NCBI RefSeq assembly: GCF_030386795.1
Contig: NZ_JANUQM010000017.1
Span: 124,001 to 188,000 of the forward strand
Direction: 5' to 3'
DNA length: 64,000 bases
From: Streptomyces sp. S.PNR 29
GTDB taxonomy: Bacteria; Actinomycetota; Actinomycetes; Streptomycetales; Streptomycetaceae
Numbering within the stretch: the first letter of the stretch is position 1; each line of letters begins with the position of its first letter. This document shows positions 9,006 through 17,441 of this stretch, piece after piece. Both the position numbers and the translations under genes were made by a program. The notes under the pieces are model-generated. The model saw only the letters and a list, made by a program, of their open reading frames with translations. It was not told where the DNA came from and searched no databases.

Positions 9006-9413
9006 GTGTACGGAGACGAGGCAACCGTCCGTAAGATCCTCACCGAGCTCGGCGACACCTGGGCCGTGGTGGGCCTGTCGTCGAACCGGCAGCGTGCGGC
9101 GTACGGCGTCGCGGAGGTGCTGCAGCGCTTCGGCAAGCGTGTCGTGCCGGTGCATCCGAAGGCGGAGACGGTACACGGGGAGCGGGGGTACGCGTCCCTG
9201 GCGGAGATCCCGTTCGACGTGGACGTGGTCGACGTGTTCGTCAACAGCGACCTGGCCGGGCCGATCGCCGACGAGGCGGTCGCGAAGGGGGCCAAGGCGG
9301 TGTGGTTCCAGCTCGGCGTCATCGACGAGGCCGCCTACGACCGGACCCGGGCGGCGGGCCTGGACATGGTCATGGACCGCTGCCCCGCGATCGAGATACC
9401 GCGGCTGCGATAG
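9006..9413 (+). CDS. CoA-binding domain protein
   Basis: A 135-residue single-domain protein with the CoA-binding Rossmann fold. VVGLSSNRQRAAYGVAEVL contains the phosphate-binding loop near residues 18-36, and VVPVHPKAETVHGERGYASL follows. KAVWFQLGVIDEAA and a final MDRCPAIEI are typical of this family (YccU-like). Such proteins bind CoA or its derivatives; their cellular role is not established. GTG 9006 is supported by GGGAGG at 8994-8999 with six bases of spacing. The upstream open frame overlaps the divergent CysS-like gene and was rejected. Confidence 0.88.
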   Translation: MYGDEATVRKILTELGDTWAVVGLSSNRQRAAYGVAEVLQRFGKRVVPVHPKAETVHGERGYASLAEIPFDVDVVDVFVNSDLAGPIADEAVAKGAKAVWFQLGVIDEAAYDRTRAAGLDMVMDRCPAIEIPRLR

Positions 9414-9544
9414 GGCCTGCCCGGCGGATGGGGCCGACTGCCAGGAACGGCATCCGTCCGCGCCCAAGGTTTTCACTGCGCCCGGAATTCCTGAAACACC
9501 GTCCAGGAAACACCCGCAGACAAGTCAAAACTGCGCCGGTGCTC

Positions 9545-9574
9545 TTCGGCGGGACGGCGTCCGATTCCTAATCT
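9545..9574 (+). promoter_or_regulatory. Promoter of the APC permease gene
   Basis: TTCGGC (9545-9550) and TAATCT (9569-9574) are separated by 18 bases. The predicted start near 9581 gives a 5' leader of about 58 bases before ATG 9639, whose ribosome binding site is GAGAGG (9622-9627). The 225-base intergenic region is noticeably AT-richer than its flanks. Confidence 0.45.
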
Positions 9575-9638
9575 GAGGCCTCTTGTACGTGGCACGTGCG
9601 GATACGCATCTGTGCTTTTGTGAGAGGCCCCTGAATTT

Positions 9639-11279
9639 ATGGTGAGCGTCGGCCAAGCAATTCCGGAGACAAAGGGGATCCCTGGTGGCCTGCGGCGGGA
9701 TGTCGGGCTGGTCGGGCTGATGTGGGCGTCGGTCGGATCCATCATCGGCTCCGGCTGGCTGTACGGCGCGAAGAACGCCGTCGTGATGGCCGGCCCCGCT
9801 GCGGTCATATCGTGGGTGATCGGCGCCGTGGCGATCGTCCTGCTGGCACTGGTGCACGCCGAACTCGGCGGTATGTTCCCGATCGCGGGCGGCACGGCTC
9901 GTTATCCGCACTACGCTTTCGGCGGCCTGGCCGGCATGTCCTTCGGCTGGTTCTCCTGGCTCCAGGCGGCGACCGTGGCGCCCATCGAGGTCGAGGCCAT
10001 GATCGGCTACGCCGGGCACTGGCGCTGGGCGCAGGGTTTCCAGCACGCCAAGGACGGGACGCTGACGACCAGTGGGTTCGTCGTCGCCGTCGTACTGATG
10101 GCCGTCTTCGTCGTGGTCAACTTCCTCGGCGTGCGGGTGCTCGCACACACCAACAGCGCCGCCACCTGGTGGAAGGTCGCCGTGCCGCTGGCCGCGATCT
10201 TCGTCATCGCGGTGATCAACTTCCACCCGCACAACTTCACCGTCCACGGCTTCGCCCCGTTCGGCGCCAAGGGCGTGCTGAGCGCGATCAGTTCCAGCGG
10301 CATCATCTTCGCCCTGCTGGGCTTCGAGCAGGCGATCCAGTTGGCGGGCGAGAGCCGCGATCCGAAGCGGGACCTGCCGCGGGCGACCCTCGGCTCGGTC
10401 GCCATCGGTGCGGCCATCTACGTCCTGCTGCAGATCGTGTTCATCGCCGCGCTGCCGCTGAGCACTTTCGCGCACGGCTGGGCGAAGCTGGACTACGCGG
10501 GCATCAGCGGACCCTGGGCCGGGCTCGCCACCCTGGTCGGCCTGGGCTGGCTCAGCGTGGTGCTGTATCTGGACGCCGTGGTCTCCCCCGGCGGCACCGG
10601 CCTGATCTACACCACCGCCACCTCCCGCGTCTCGTACGGCCTGGCCAGGAACGGCTACGCGCCGAAGATCTTCGCGCGCACCGACGCCCGTGGCGTGCCG
10701 TGGTTCGGCCTGGTCATCTCGTTCGTCACCGGCGTGATCTGTTTCCTGCCGTTCCCGAGCTGGCAGCAACTGGTCAGCTTCATCACCTCGGCGAGCGTCC
10801 TGATGTACGCGGGCGCGCCCCTGGCGTACGGCGTCTTCGCCGACCGGCTGCCCCACCACGAACGTCCCTACCGGCTGCCCGGCGGAAAGGTGCTCTCCCC
10901 GCTGTCGTTCGTGGTGGCCAACCTCATCATCTACTGGTCCACGTGGGACACCCTCTGGCGGCTCGGAGTGGCGATCGTGCTCGGGTACCTGCTGCTGGGC
11001 GGCTACGCCTGGTACGCCACCAGCACGGGCCGGCCGGACGCGCCGCGCCTGGACTGGAAGGCCGCCCGGTGGCTGCCCGTGTACCTGCTGGGCATGGGGG
11101 TCATCTCCTGGCAGGGCGGCTTCGGCGGCCGGGGGCACATCGGCCTGTGGTGGGACATCGTGGTCGTCGCCGCCTTCTCACTCGGCATCTACTACTGGGC
11201 GAAGACCTCCGCGTCCCGCCCGGAGGAGATCCAGCGGAGCATCCGCGAGATCGAGGTCACCGAAGTCCCCGCGCACTGA
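9639..11279 (+). CDS. APC superfamily amino-acid permease
   Basis: A 546-residue integral membrane protein with about 12-13 hydrophobic segments. The N-terminal signature GLVGLMWASVGSIIGSGWLYG (TM1 with the GSG helix break) is typical of the amino acid-polyamine-organocation superfamily. A further conserved region, LGFEQAIQLAGESRDPKRD, follows TM6. It resembles the aspartate:proton symporter subgroup by overall feel, but the substrate cannot be read from sequence. It is transcribed alone from its own promoter and precedes pobA by 21 bases, yet pobA seems to have an independent leaderless start. A role in 4-hydroxybenzoate uptake is possible but unsupported. Confidence 0.85.
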   Translation: MVSVGQAIPETKGIPGGLRRDVGLVGLMWASVGSIIGSGWLYGAKNAVVMAGPAAVISWVIGAVAIVLLALVHAELGGMFPIAGGTARYPHYAFGGLAGMSFGWFSWLQAATVAPIEVEAMIGYAGHWRWAQGFQHAKDGTLTTSGFVVAVVLMAVFVVVNFLGVRVLAHTNSAATWWKVAVPLAAIFVIAVINFHPHNFTVHGFAPFGAKGVLSAISSSGIIFALLGFEQAIQLAGESRDPKRDLPRATLGSVAIGAAIYVLLQIVFIAALPLSTFAHGWAKLDYAGISGPWAGLATLVGLGWLSVVLYLDAVVSPGGTGLIYTTATSRVSYGLARNGYAPKIFARTDARGVPWFGLVISFVTGVICFLPFPSWQQLVSFITSASVLMYAGAPLAYGVFADRLPHHERPYRLPGGKVLSPLSFVVANLIIYWSTWDTLWRLGVAIVLGYLLLGGYAWYATSTGRPDAPRLDWKAARWLPVYLLGMGVISWQGGFGGRGHIGLWWDIVVVAAFSLGIYYWAKTSASRPEEIQRSIREIEVTEVPAH

Positions 11280-11300
11280 GACGCACCGCATAATGAGCCG

Positions 11301-12524
11301 GTGACCGACACCACTGCCCACCCCAACTGCCCGTCCCAGCAACGCTTTCCGGTCGTCATCGTCGGAGCCGGCCCCGCAGGACTCACCATCGGCAACATCC
11401 TGCGCGCGGCCGGCGTCGACTGCCTGGTGCTGGAGACCGAGACCCGGGAGTTCATCGAGCAGCGGCCGCGGGCGGGTGTGATCGAGGAGGGCGCCGTCCG
11501 TGGGCTCGAACGGCGGGGCCTGGCAGGGAACCTGCTGGAGCGCGCGGAGGTGCACACCGAGTGCGAGTTCCGCTTCGCCGGAGAACGGTACCGGTTCCGC
11601 TACGCCGAGCTGACGGGGCGTCACCACTTCGTCTATCCGCAGCCCCTGCTGGTGACGGACCTGGTGCGGGAGTACGCGGACGTGCGGGGCGGGGAGATAC
11701 GGTTCGGCGTCCAGGACGTCCAGCTGCACGGCATGGACTCCGACCGGCCCTCGGTGTCGTACCTCTGCTCCGAGACGGGTGAACGGCAGTTCGTCGACTG
11801 CGACTTCATCGCGGGCTGTGACGGGGCGCGCGGGGTGACGCGGGCGGCGCTGCCGCCGGAGCGCGCCCGCATCGCGCGGTTCGACTACGGCATCGGCTGG
11901 CTGGCGCTCCTCGCCGAGGCGCCGCCGTCCTCCGACTGCGTGCTGTTCGGCATGCATCCGCGCGGGTTCGCCGGGCACATGCCCCGCAGCCCCGAGGTCA
12001 CCCGCTACTACCTGCAGTGCCCGCCCGGCGACGACCCGGAGAACTGGTCTCAGGACAGGGTCTGGACCGAGTTGCAGGAGCGGCTCGGGGCCGTGGACGC
12101 CGCGCCGCTCACCGAGGGGCGGCTGATCGAGAAGCGTGTCCTGGACATGCACAACTACGTCGTCGAGCCCATGGCGTTCGGCCGGCTCTTCCTCGCCGGA
12201 GACGCCGCGCACCTCACCGCGCCCATCGCGGCCAAGGGCATGAACCTCGCCCTGCACGACGCCTTCCTGCTGGGCGATGCGTTCGTCGCGTACCTGACGA
12301 AGGGGGAGGACAGCGGGCTGACCGGCTATTCGGAGGCCTGTCTGGCACGGGTGTGGGACTACCAGGAGTTCTCGCAGTGGCTGTCCGAGGTGTACCACGG
12401 CACGGCCTCGGGCGACCCGTACCGCGCGGGCACCACCCTCGCCCGCCTGCGCCGCCTCTTCGCCTCTCCCGCCGCGGGGGCCGCGTTCGCGGAGCAGTAT
12501 CTCGGCGCGGGCGGCGCGGACTGA
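11301..12524 (+). CDS. pobA: 4-hydroxybenzoate 3-monooxygenase
   Basis: A 407-residue group A flavoprotein monooxygenase that converts 4-hydroxybenzoate, NADPH and O2 to protocatechuate, feeding the beta-ketoadipate pathway. FAD-binding GAGPAGL lies near residues 21-27, RAGVIEEGAV near 54-63 fits the PobA subfamily, the DG-type loop is GCDGARG, and GDAAHLTAPIAAKGMNLAL near 288-306 is the second FAD motif. The length is close to the usual 390-400. GTG 11301 follows CATAAT (11289-11294) by six bases, a possible leaderless start. No protocatechuate genes are adjacent, so the downstream pathway must be elsewhere. Confidence 0.85.
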   Translation: MTDTTAHPNCPSQQRFPVVIVGAGPAGLTIGNILRAAGVDCLVLETETREFIEQRPRAGVIEEGAVRGLERRGLAGNLLERAEVHTECEFRFAGERYRFRYAELTGRHHFVYPQPLLVTDLVREYADVRGGEIRFGVQDVQLHGMDSDRPSVSYLCSETGERQFVDCDFIAGCDGARGVTRAALPPERARIARFDYGIGWLALLAEAPPSSDCVLFGMHPRGFAGHMPRSPEVTRYYLQCPPGDDPENWSQDRVWTELQERLGAVDAAPLTEGRLIEKRVLDMHNYVVEPMAFGRLFLAGDAAHLTAPIAAKGMNLALHDAFLLGDAFVAYLTKGEDSGLTGYSEACLARVWDYQEFSQWLSEVYHGTASGDPYRAGTTLARLRRLFASPAAGAAFAEQYLGAGGAD

Positions 12525-12527
12525 GAC

Positions 12528-12887
12528 TCAGTCGTGGACGGGCCGGTCGCTGAGCCTGTGGTCGGCCACGTTCAGTGCCTCGTCCAGGAGCCGGCGCAGA
12601 TGGCCGTCGCGGAGCGAGTAGACGACGCGGCGGCCCTCCTTGCGGGTGCTCACCAGCCCCGCGAGCCGCAGCCGCGCCAGGTGCTGGCTGACGGCGGGCC
12701 GCGCCGCCGCGCACGCCTCCGTGAGAGTCGTGACGTCGGCCTCCCCTCTGGTCAGGGCGTGCAGCAGGGTGAGGCGGGTGCGGTCGCCTAGGAGGGCGAG
12801 AAGTTCGGCGGCGAGCGCGAACTGTTCCTCGCCCGGGCTGCGCGGGTGCGCATCGTGCGCAGGTGACAGGTGCATGCGTGCGCTCAT
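12528..12887 (-). CDS. ArsR/SmtB-family metal-sensing repressor
   Basis: A winged-helix repressor of 119 residues with the ArsR core LLALLGDRTRLTLLHAL, recognition helix RPAVSQHLARLRLAGLV and wing RKEGRRVVYSL. The His-containing C-terminal helix (DGHLRR...ADHRLSD) could form the alpha-5 Zn site of SmtB/CzrA-type sensors. It is divergent from the CDF exporter at 12949, the expected zinc- or cobalt-responsive target. ATG 12887 is chosen because CATTAT (12895-12900 on the complement) sits six bases upstream, giving a leaderless transcript; the GTG at 12893 is less likely. Its stop lies three bases from that of convergent pobA. Confidence 0.88.
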   Translation of the reverse strand: MSARMHLSPAHDAHPRSPGEEQFALAAELLALLGDRTRLTLLHALTRGEADVTTLTEACAAARPAVSQHLARLRLAGLVSTRKEGRRVVYSLRDGHLRRLLDEALNVADHRLSDRPVHD

Positions 12888-12893
12888 ACGCAC
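12878..12893. promoter_or_regulatory. Putative ArsR operator
   Basis: GTGCG-CTCATA-CGCAC is a perfect 5-6-5 inverted repeat covering the ArsR start codon. It lies about 55 bases upstream of the divergent CDF gene, so one bound repressor could control both. Confidence 0.45.
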
Positions 12894-12948
12894 ATAATGA
12901 CGCCGTGGGCGCTCCCGCGTCCAGCTCCAGTACCGGAAGGGGAGTCAC

Positions 12949-13983
12949 GTGAGCGACCGGCACGAACACCACCATCACCACCATGGACCCGCCTCCCCCG
13001 GCCTGCGCCACCGCCTCGCCCACCTCCTCACCCCCCACTCCCACGAGACCGCCGACAAGCTGGACCCGGCCCTGGAGTCCTCGGCCCGCGGCATGCGCGC
13101 GCTGTGGGTGTCGCTGGCGGTGCTGGGCGCGACGGCGCTGGCGCAGGCGGTCGTGGTGCTGGCCTCCGGGTCGGTCGCGCTGCTCGGCGACACGGTGCAC
13201 AACACCGCGGACGCGCTGACCGCCGTACCGCTCGGCATCGCCTTCGTGCTGGGCCGCCGCGCCGCGACCCGGCGCTTCACCTACGGCTACGGGCGCGCCG
13301 AGGACCTGGCGGGCATCGTGATCGTGCTGACGATCGCCGCGTCCGCGGCCTTCGCGGCGTGGACGGCCGTCGGCCGGCTCCTCGACCCGCGCCCCGTCGC
13401 GCACATCCCGGCCGTCGCCGTGGCCGCCCTGGTCGGATTCGCGGGCAATGAGTGGGTGGCCCGCTACCGCATCCGGGTCGGCCGCGCGATCGGCTCGGCC
13501 GCGCTGGTCGCGGACGGGCTGCACGCGCGTACGGACGGTTTCACCTCACTGGCCGTGCTGCTGGGCGCGGGTGGTGCGGCGCTGGGCTGGCAACTGGCCG
13601 ACCCGATCGTGGGGCTGGCGATCACGGCCGCGATCACGCTGGTGCTGCGGGACGCGGCGCGCGAGGTGTTCCGGCGGGTGATGGACGCCGTGGACCCGGC
13701 GCTCGTGGACCGCGCCGAGCAGGCCCTCGCGGAGGTCCCCGGGGTGTGCGGGGTGGGCGAGCTGCGGTTGCGCTGGATCGGCCACCGGCTGCGCGCCGAG
13801 GTGGCGGTCGTCGTGGACGGCGAGGCGACGGTCCGCGAGGCCCACCGCATCGCCGTCGACGCCGAGCACGCCCTGTTGCACGCCGTGCCCCGCCTCACCG
13901 CGGCCCTGGTCCACGCCGACCCGGAGCCGGCCCCGGGCGAGACGGACCCGCATCTGGCCCTCGCCCACCATGCGGCGCCCTAG
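12949..13983 (+). CDS. CDF-family divalent cation (Zn/Co/Cd) efflux protein
   Basis: A 344-residue cation diffusion facilitator, an H+-coupled exporter of divalent metals. The N-terminus is His-rich (HEHHHHHHG, residues 5-13), a likely metal-gathering tail. Six membrane helices follow, with the transport-site motifs LLGDTVHNTADAL in TM2 and ADGLHARTDGFTSL in TM5. The C-terminal cytoplasmic ferredoxin-like domain begins near residue 245. GTG 12949 has an AAGGGGAG ribosome binding site. Its divergence from an ArsR-type sensor supports metal-induced expression. Confidence 0.92.
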   Translation: MSDRHEHHHHHHGPASPGLRHRLAHLLTPHSHETADKLDPALESSARGMRALWVSLAVLGATALAQAVVVLASGSVALLGDTVHNTADALTAVPLGIAFVLGRRAATRRFTYGYGRAEDLAGIVIVLTIAASAAFAAWTAVGRLLDPRPVAHIPAVAVAALVGFAGNEWVARYRIRVGRAIGSAALVADGLHARTDGFTSLAVLLGAGGAALGWQLADPIVGLAITAAITLVLRDAAREVFRRVMDAVDPALVDRAEQALAEVPGVCGVGELRLRWIGHRLRAEVAVVVDGEATVREAHRIAVDAEHALLHAVPRLTAALVHADPEPAPGETDPHLALAHHAAP

Positions 13984-13985
13984 GG

Positions 13986-14059
13986 GGGGGTCCGCACAGT
14001 CGCGCCTGCCCCGCGACGCCCGGCACGCTCCCCAAGCTGCTGCGGGCAGGGGGACCCCC
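13986..14059. terminator. Composite bidirectional terminator
   Basis: An outer stem GGGGGTCC (13986-13993) / GGACCCCC (14052-14059) encloses CCTGCCC (14005-14011) / GGGCAGG (14044-14050). It separates the convergent CDF and YbaK genes. Confidence 0.65.
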
Positions 14060-14064
14060 ACTCG

Positions 14065-14628
14065 CTAGGACTGGGCGGTCCCCAGCCCCTCCAGCACCAC
14101 CGCGCCGGGCAGTTCCGCGAACGCCTTCCCCGGCACCAGCAGCTTGCCGCGCCGCCGTCCGCTGCCGACCAGTACGTACGGCAGGTCGACGACGGCCGAG
14201 TCGACCAGCACCGGCCAGCCCTCGGGCAGTCCGATGGGGGTGATGCCGCCGTACTCCATACCGGTCTCCCCCGTCGCCGTCTCCATCGAGGCGAACGAGG
14301 CCTTGCGGGCGCCGAAGTGGCGGCGTACGACGCCGTTCACGTCGACTCGGGCGGTGGACGGCACCACGCATGCCGCGAGGGTGGTCTCACCGGCGCGCTT
14401 GGCCGCGACCACGACACAGTTCGCGGACTGCTCAAGCAGCTCCCGGCCGTAGTGCTCGACGAAGACGGCCGTGTCGGCCCACTGCGGGTCGGTCTCGACG
14501 TAGACGATCCGGTCGGCGGGGACGCTGCCGCTCCAGTGCCGTACGGCGTCGGCGACCGGGCGGGTCAGCTCGTCGAGGCAGCCGGGCGCGGGCCTGGCGT
14601 TGTCGAAGTGTCCGATGGGTGCGTCCAT
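14065..14628 (-). CDS. YbaK/EbsC family protein (aminoacyl-tRNA deacylase-like)
   Basis: A 187-residue protein with the YbaK/EbsC fold, related to the editing domain of prolyl-tRNA synthetase. CVVVAAKRAGETTLAACVV contains the conserved Lys, and VVRRHFGARKASFA plus YGGITPIGLPEGWPVLVD match the family. Members hydrolyse mischarged aminoacyl-tRNAs, often Cys- or Ala-tRNA(Pro), in trans; the specificity here is unknown. ATG 14628 follows TAGCGT (14635-14640 on the complement) by six bases and lacks a ribosome binding site, so it is probably leaderless. It lies 32 bases beyond the end of the XRE-cupin gene and may also be read from upstream. Confidence 0.85.
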   Translation of the reverse strand: MDAPIGHFDNARPAPGCLDELTRPVADAVRHWSGSVPADRIVYVETDPQWADTAVFVEHYGRELLEQSANCVVVAAKRAGETTLAACVVPSTARVDVNGVVRRHFGARKASFASMETATGETGMEYGGITPIGLPEGWPVLVDSAVVDLPYVLVGSGRRRGKLLVPGKAFAELPGAVVLEGLGTAQS

Positions 14629-14660
14629 GACCGCACGCTAACAGCACGGCCGCGGGCGGC

Positions 14661-15266
14661 TCAGCGCACGGGCGGGACCGAGACGGCCATGATCATCTCC
14701 ATCGGCACCTCGTCGCTGTTGCCGTACATGTGCGGGGCGTTGGCCTCGAAGGAGACGCTCGCGCCCGCCGGGACCCGGTGCTCCACGCCGTCGACGGTGA
14801 GCGTCAGCTCCCCGGCGATGACGTGGAGCAGCTCGGCCGTGCCGCCGGGATGCGGATCGGAGGCGCTGCTCTCGCCGGGCATGAGGCGCCATTCCCACAT
14901 CTCCAGCGGGCCGGGGGCCTCGGCGCCCGCGAGCAGCCGGTTGTAGCTGCCCGCCTCGGTGTGCCACAGCCGTACGGTCTGCTCGGCGGGGACGATCCGG
15001 ACCTTCGGGCCCTGCTCGTAGTCGAGGAGCGTGGTGATGCTGACGCCGAGGGCGTCGCCGATCTTGACGACGGTGCCGAGACTGGGGTTGGTGCGTGCCT
15101 GCTCGATCTGGATGAGCATGCCGCGGCTGACACCCGCCCGGGCGGCGAGCACGTCCAGGGTGAAGCCGCGCACCGCGCGCCAGTGCTTGACGCTGCGCGC
15201 CAGGGACTGGGTCAGCAGGTCGAGGTCCGACACATTCCGTCCAATATGCTGGATGACAGAGTTCAT
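14661..15266 (-). CDS. XRE-family regulator with cupin sensor domain
   Basis: A 201-residue one-component regulator. An N-terminal Cro/C1-type HTH (residues about 24-78, including RAGVSRGMLIQIEQARTNPS) is joined to a C-terminal cupin_2 barrel (about 118-192, containing HPGGTAELLHVIAGELTLTV and FEANAPHMYGN). This architecture (SutR/PuuR-like) often controls uptake or catabolism of small amines or sulfur compounds and usually autoregulates. The target is not obvious: YbaK lies downstream on the same strand and a sugar O-acetyltransferase-like gene lies upstream. Two direct repeats in front of the start suggest autoregulation. Confidence 0.85.
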   Translation of the reverse strand: MNSVIQHIGRNVSDLDLLTQSLARSVKHWRAVRGFTLDVLAARAGVSRGMLIQIEQARTNPSLGTVVKIGDALGVSITTLLDYEQGPKVRIVPAEQTVRLWHTEAGSYNRLLAGAEAPGPLEMWEWRLMPGESSASDPHPGGTAELLHVIAGELTLTVDGVEHRVPAGASVSFEANAPHMYGNSDEVPMEMIMAVSVPPVR

Positions 15267-15269
15267 TGC

Positions 15270-15303
15270 GCTGAACTATGGCGTTCGTCGTGCTGAACTA
15301 CGG
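15270..15303. promoter_or_regulatory. Direct-repeat operator upstream of XRE-cupin gene
   Basis: GCTGAACTATGG (15270-15281) and GCTGAACTACGG (15292-15303) are 12-base repeats differing at one position. They are offset by 22 bases, two helical turns, immediately upstream of the regulator's start codon. Confidence 0.5.
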
Positions 15304-15371
15304 TGTGGTGCACCCGATCGTTCACCGAACTGTACTGCGAGGCGCGTCGCCGCTGCCGACCGCGGCACGAC

Positions 15372-16169
15372 TCAGGCCTCGGCCTCCAGCTCGGCCAGCC
15401 TGGCCGTCGTCTCCTCGTCCAGCTCCGACAGCGCCAGCAACTGCTCCGGCGTGACGCCCTCGGGTATCGGCACCGGCGCCGGGGTCCGCAGGGGCGGCTG
15501 CCAGCCGTCGGCGGGCGTCCACCGCCGTACGACCCGGGCGGGCGCGCCCGCCACGACGGCGTGGTCGGGCACGGCGCCCCGGACCACCGCACCGGCGGCC
15601 ACCACCACGTTCCGCCCGATCCGCGCGCCCGGCAGGATCACGGCACCGGTGCCGATCCAGCACCCGGGCCCGATCTCCACCGGCTCCATCCGGGGCCACT
15701 GCTTGCCGATGGGCTCGTGCGGATCGTCGTAGGAGTGGTTGGTGGAGGTGACGTAGACGTACGGGCCGACGTAGCAGTCGCTGCCGATGGTGACGGTCGT
15801 GTCGGCGATGACATGGCTGCCGCGGCCCAGCACGACTCCGTCGCCGATGCGCAGGATCGGCTCCGGGCCGAGGTCGAGGTCGGGCATCAGACCGGCGGTC
15901 AGGGTGACCTGCTCGCCGATGATGCAGTGGGCGCCCAGGTGGATCCACGGTTCGCCGAAGACCGTGCCGAGCGGGAAGGCCAGCCTGGTGCCGGCTCCCA
16001 TGGCGCCGAAGCGGAACCGTCCCGGATGCTCGGCGGTGACGGAGCCCGTGCGCTGCACCCAGGCCCAGCCCGCGTGGACGGCCCGCTGCGCGAGGCGGCG
16101 CCCCCAGGACGAGAACGTGTTCTTGCTCTTCGGCACCCGCTCACGGTACTCAGCGGGCGGCGCGGTCAT
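15372..16169 (-). CDS. Hexapeptide-repeat (LbH) acyltransferase
   Basis: A protein of about 254-265 residues with a left-handed beta-helix typical of O-acetyltransferases. Repeating hexads such as IGDGVV, IADTTV, IGSDCY and IGRNVV run through the middle. The catalytic region TSTNHSYDDPHEPIGKQ holds the likely catalytic His, and AVVAGAPARVVRRW is the classical end of the helix. Such enzymes acetylate sugars of cell-surface polymers or secondary metabolites using acetyl-CoA. ATG 16169 has a weak ribosome binding site; GTG 16136 (product beginning VPKSKNTFSS) is a good alternative. The open frame upstream of 16169 is a shadow of the divergent gene. Confidence 0.8.
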   Translation of the reverse strand: MTAPPAEYRERVPKSKNTFSSWGRRLAQRAVHAGWAWVQRTGSVTAEHPGRFRFGAMGAGTRLAFPLGTVFGEPWIHLGAHCIIGEQVTLTAGLMPDLDLGPEPILRIGDGVVLGRGSHVIADTTVTIGSDCYVGPYVYVTSTNHSYDDPHEPIGKQWPRMEPVEIGPGCWIGTGAVILPGARIGRNVVVAAGAVVRGAVPDHAVVAGAPARVVRRWTPADGWQPPLRTPAPVPIPEGVTPEQLLALSELDEETTARLAELEAEA

Positions 16170-16244
16170 GCGGCAGGACTGCTGTGATCTTCGCCCCACC
16201 GGGTGGCGTACGGTGCCGTTGTTGTCGACGACGAGGAGAGAGCG

Positions 16245-16784
16245 ATGGCGCACAGGGCGTTGATCACGGGCATCGGCGGCAAGGAGCCGACGATCGACGG
16301 GGAGGCGTTCGTGGCGCCGACGGCCTCGGTGATCGGGGACGTGACGCTTCGGACGGGGGCGAGCGTCTGGTACGGGGCGGTGGTCCGCGGCGACGTCGAG
16401 CGGATCTCCGTCGGGGCGCAGAGCAACATCCAGGACAACTGCACCCTCCACGCCGATCCCGGTTTCCCCGTCACCATCGGCGAGCGGGTCTCCGTCGGCC
16501 ACAACGCCGTGGTGCACGGGGCGACCGTCGGGGACGACTGCCTGGTCGGGATGGGGGCGACCGTGCTGAACGGCGCGGTGATCGGGGCGGGGTCGCTGGT
16601 CGCCGCGCAGGCGCTCGTGCCCCAGGGCATGGAGGTGCCGCCGGGCTCGCTGGTCGCCGGGGTGCCGGCGAAGGTCAGGCGGGAGCTGACGGAGGAGGAG
16701 CGCCAGGGCATTTCGCTGAACGGCACGATGTACGCCGAGTTGGCGAAGGCGCACCGGGAAGCGCATGCGGAGGACCGGCAGTAG
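16245..16784 (+). CDS. Gamma-class carbonic anhydrase-like protein
   Basis: A 179-residue left-handed beta-helix protein of the gamma-carbonic anhydrase family (YrdA/CaiE/PaaY-like). Candidate Zn ligands are the His of TLHADP and the two His of VGHNAVVHG, about 25-30 residues later, as in Cam. The conserved RGDVERISVGAQSNIQDN segment is present. These trimeric enzymes hydrate CO2 or act as thioesterase-like accessory proteins. ATG 16245 is preceded by GAGGAGAG with good spacing, so the longer frame starting at 16203 is not used. It is divergent from the LbH acyltransferase and converges on the DedA gene six bases away. Confidence 0.85.
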   Translation: MAHRALITGIGGKEPTIDGEAFVAPTASVIGDVTLRTGASVWYGAVVRGDVERISVGAQSNIQDNCTLHADPGFPVTIGERVSVGHNAVVHGATVGDDCLVGMGATVLNGAVIGAGSLVAAQALVPQGMEVPPGSLVAGVPAKVRRELTEEERQGISLNGTMYAELAKAHREAHAEDRQ

Positions 16785-16790
16785 GGCGTC

Positions 16791-17441
16791 TCAGTCCGCG
16801 GCGGGGAGGGGCTCCGCTTCCGCCTGGTGCTGCTCGGCCTGTGTCTTCCTCGCCTTGCGCTTGAGGACCAGCATCGACGTGACGCCGATGAGCACGGCCA
16901 GCACCAGGCCCAGCCACGAGAAGCGCTTCAGCCAGGACTCGGCGACGATGCCGACGTAGTAGATGACGGCGGTCGTGCCGCCCGCCCAGAGGATGCCGCC
17001 GAGGACGTTCGCGATCAGGAACTTCCAGTACGGCATCCGCAGCACGCCGGCGAGCGGGCCGGCGAAGATGCGCAGCAGGGCGACGAAACGGCCGAAGAAG
17101 ACGGCCCACATGCCCCACTTCTCGAAGGACTTCTCGGCGGTGGCGATGTGCCCCTCGCTGAAGTGCTTGGGGAACTTCTTGCCGAGCCAGGCGAGGAGCG
17201 GGCGTCCGCCCTTGCGGCCGATGGCGTAGCCGATGGAATCACCGACGACGGCGCCGACACTGGCGCACGTACCGAGGATCACCGGGTCGATGCCCGCGTG
17301 CTGGGAGGACAGCAGGGCGGCCGAGACCAGGATGATCTCGCCCGGCAGCGGGATGCCCAGGCTCTCCAGACCGATGACCAGGCCCACCACGGCGTAGACG
17401 GCTGCCGCGGGCACCGTGTCGAGCCACTCCTGGACGTGCAA
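16791..17441 (-). CDS. DedA-family membrane protein
   Basis: A DedA (SNARE-associated) membrane protein of about 216 residues. Segments include GLESLGIPLPGEIILVSAALL in the first re-entrant region, GAVVGDSIGYAIGRKGG and FFGRFVALLRIFAGPLAG with the essential Arg residues, and WAGGTTAVIYYVG. DedA proteins support envelope integrity; several act as phospholipid or undecaprenyl-phosphate flippases. I favour TTG 17441 because GGGGAGG lies eight bases upstream, whereas ATG 17465 has no properly spaced site. The tail is Lys/Glu-rich and cytoplasmic. With uppP and the TVP38 gene elsewhere in the window, it hints at lipid-carrier recycling, but there is no operon link. Confidence 0.9.
   Translation of the reverse strand: MHVQEWLDTVPAAAVYAVVGLVIGLESLGIPLPGEIILVSAALLSSQHAGIDPVILGTCASVGAVVGDSIGYAIGRKGGRPLLAWLGKKFPKHFSEGHIATAEKSFEKWGMWAVFFGRFVALLRIFAGPLAGVLRMPYWKFLIANVLGGILWAGGTTAVIYYVGIVAESWLKRFSWLGLVLAVLIGVTSMLVLKRKARKTQAEQHQAEAEPLPAAD

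Noticed and set aside
9577..9629. Inverted repeat GGCCTCT/AGAGGCC that could sequester the APC permease ribosome binding site
   Set aside because: The best promoter places the transcription start near 9581, so the left arm would be largely outside the mRNA. Kept only as a curiosity.
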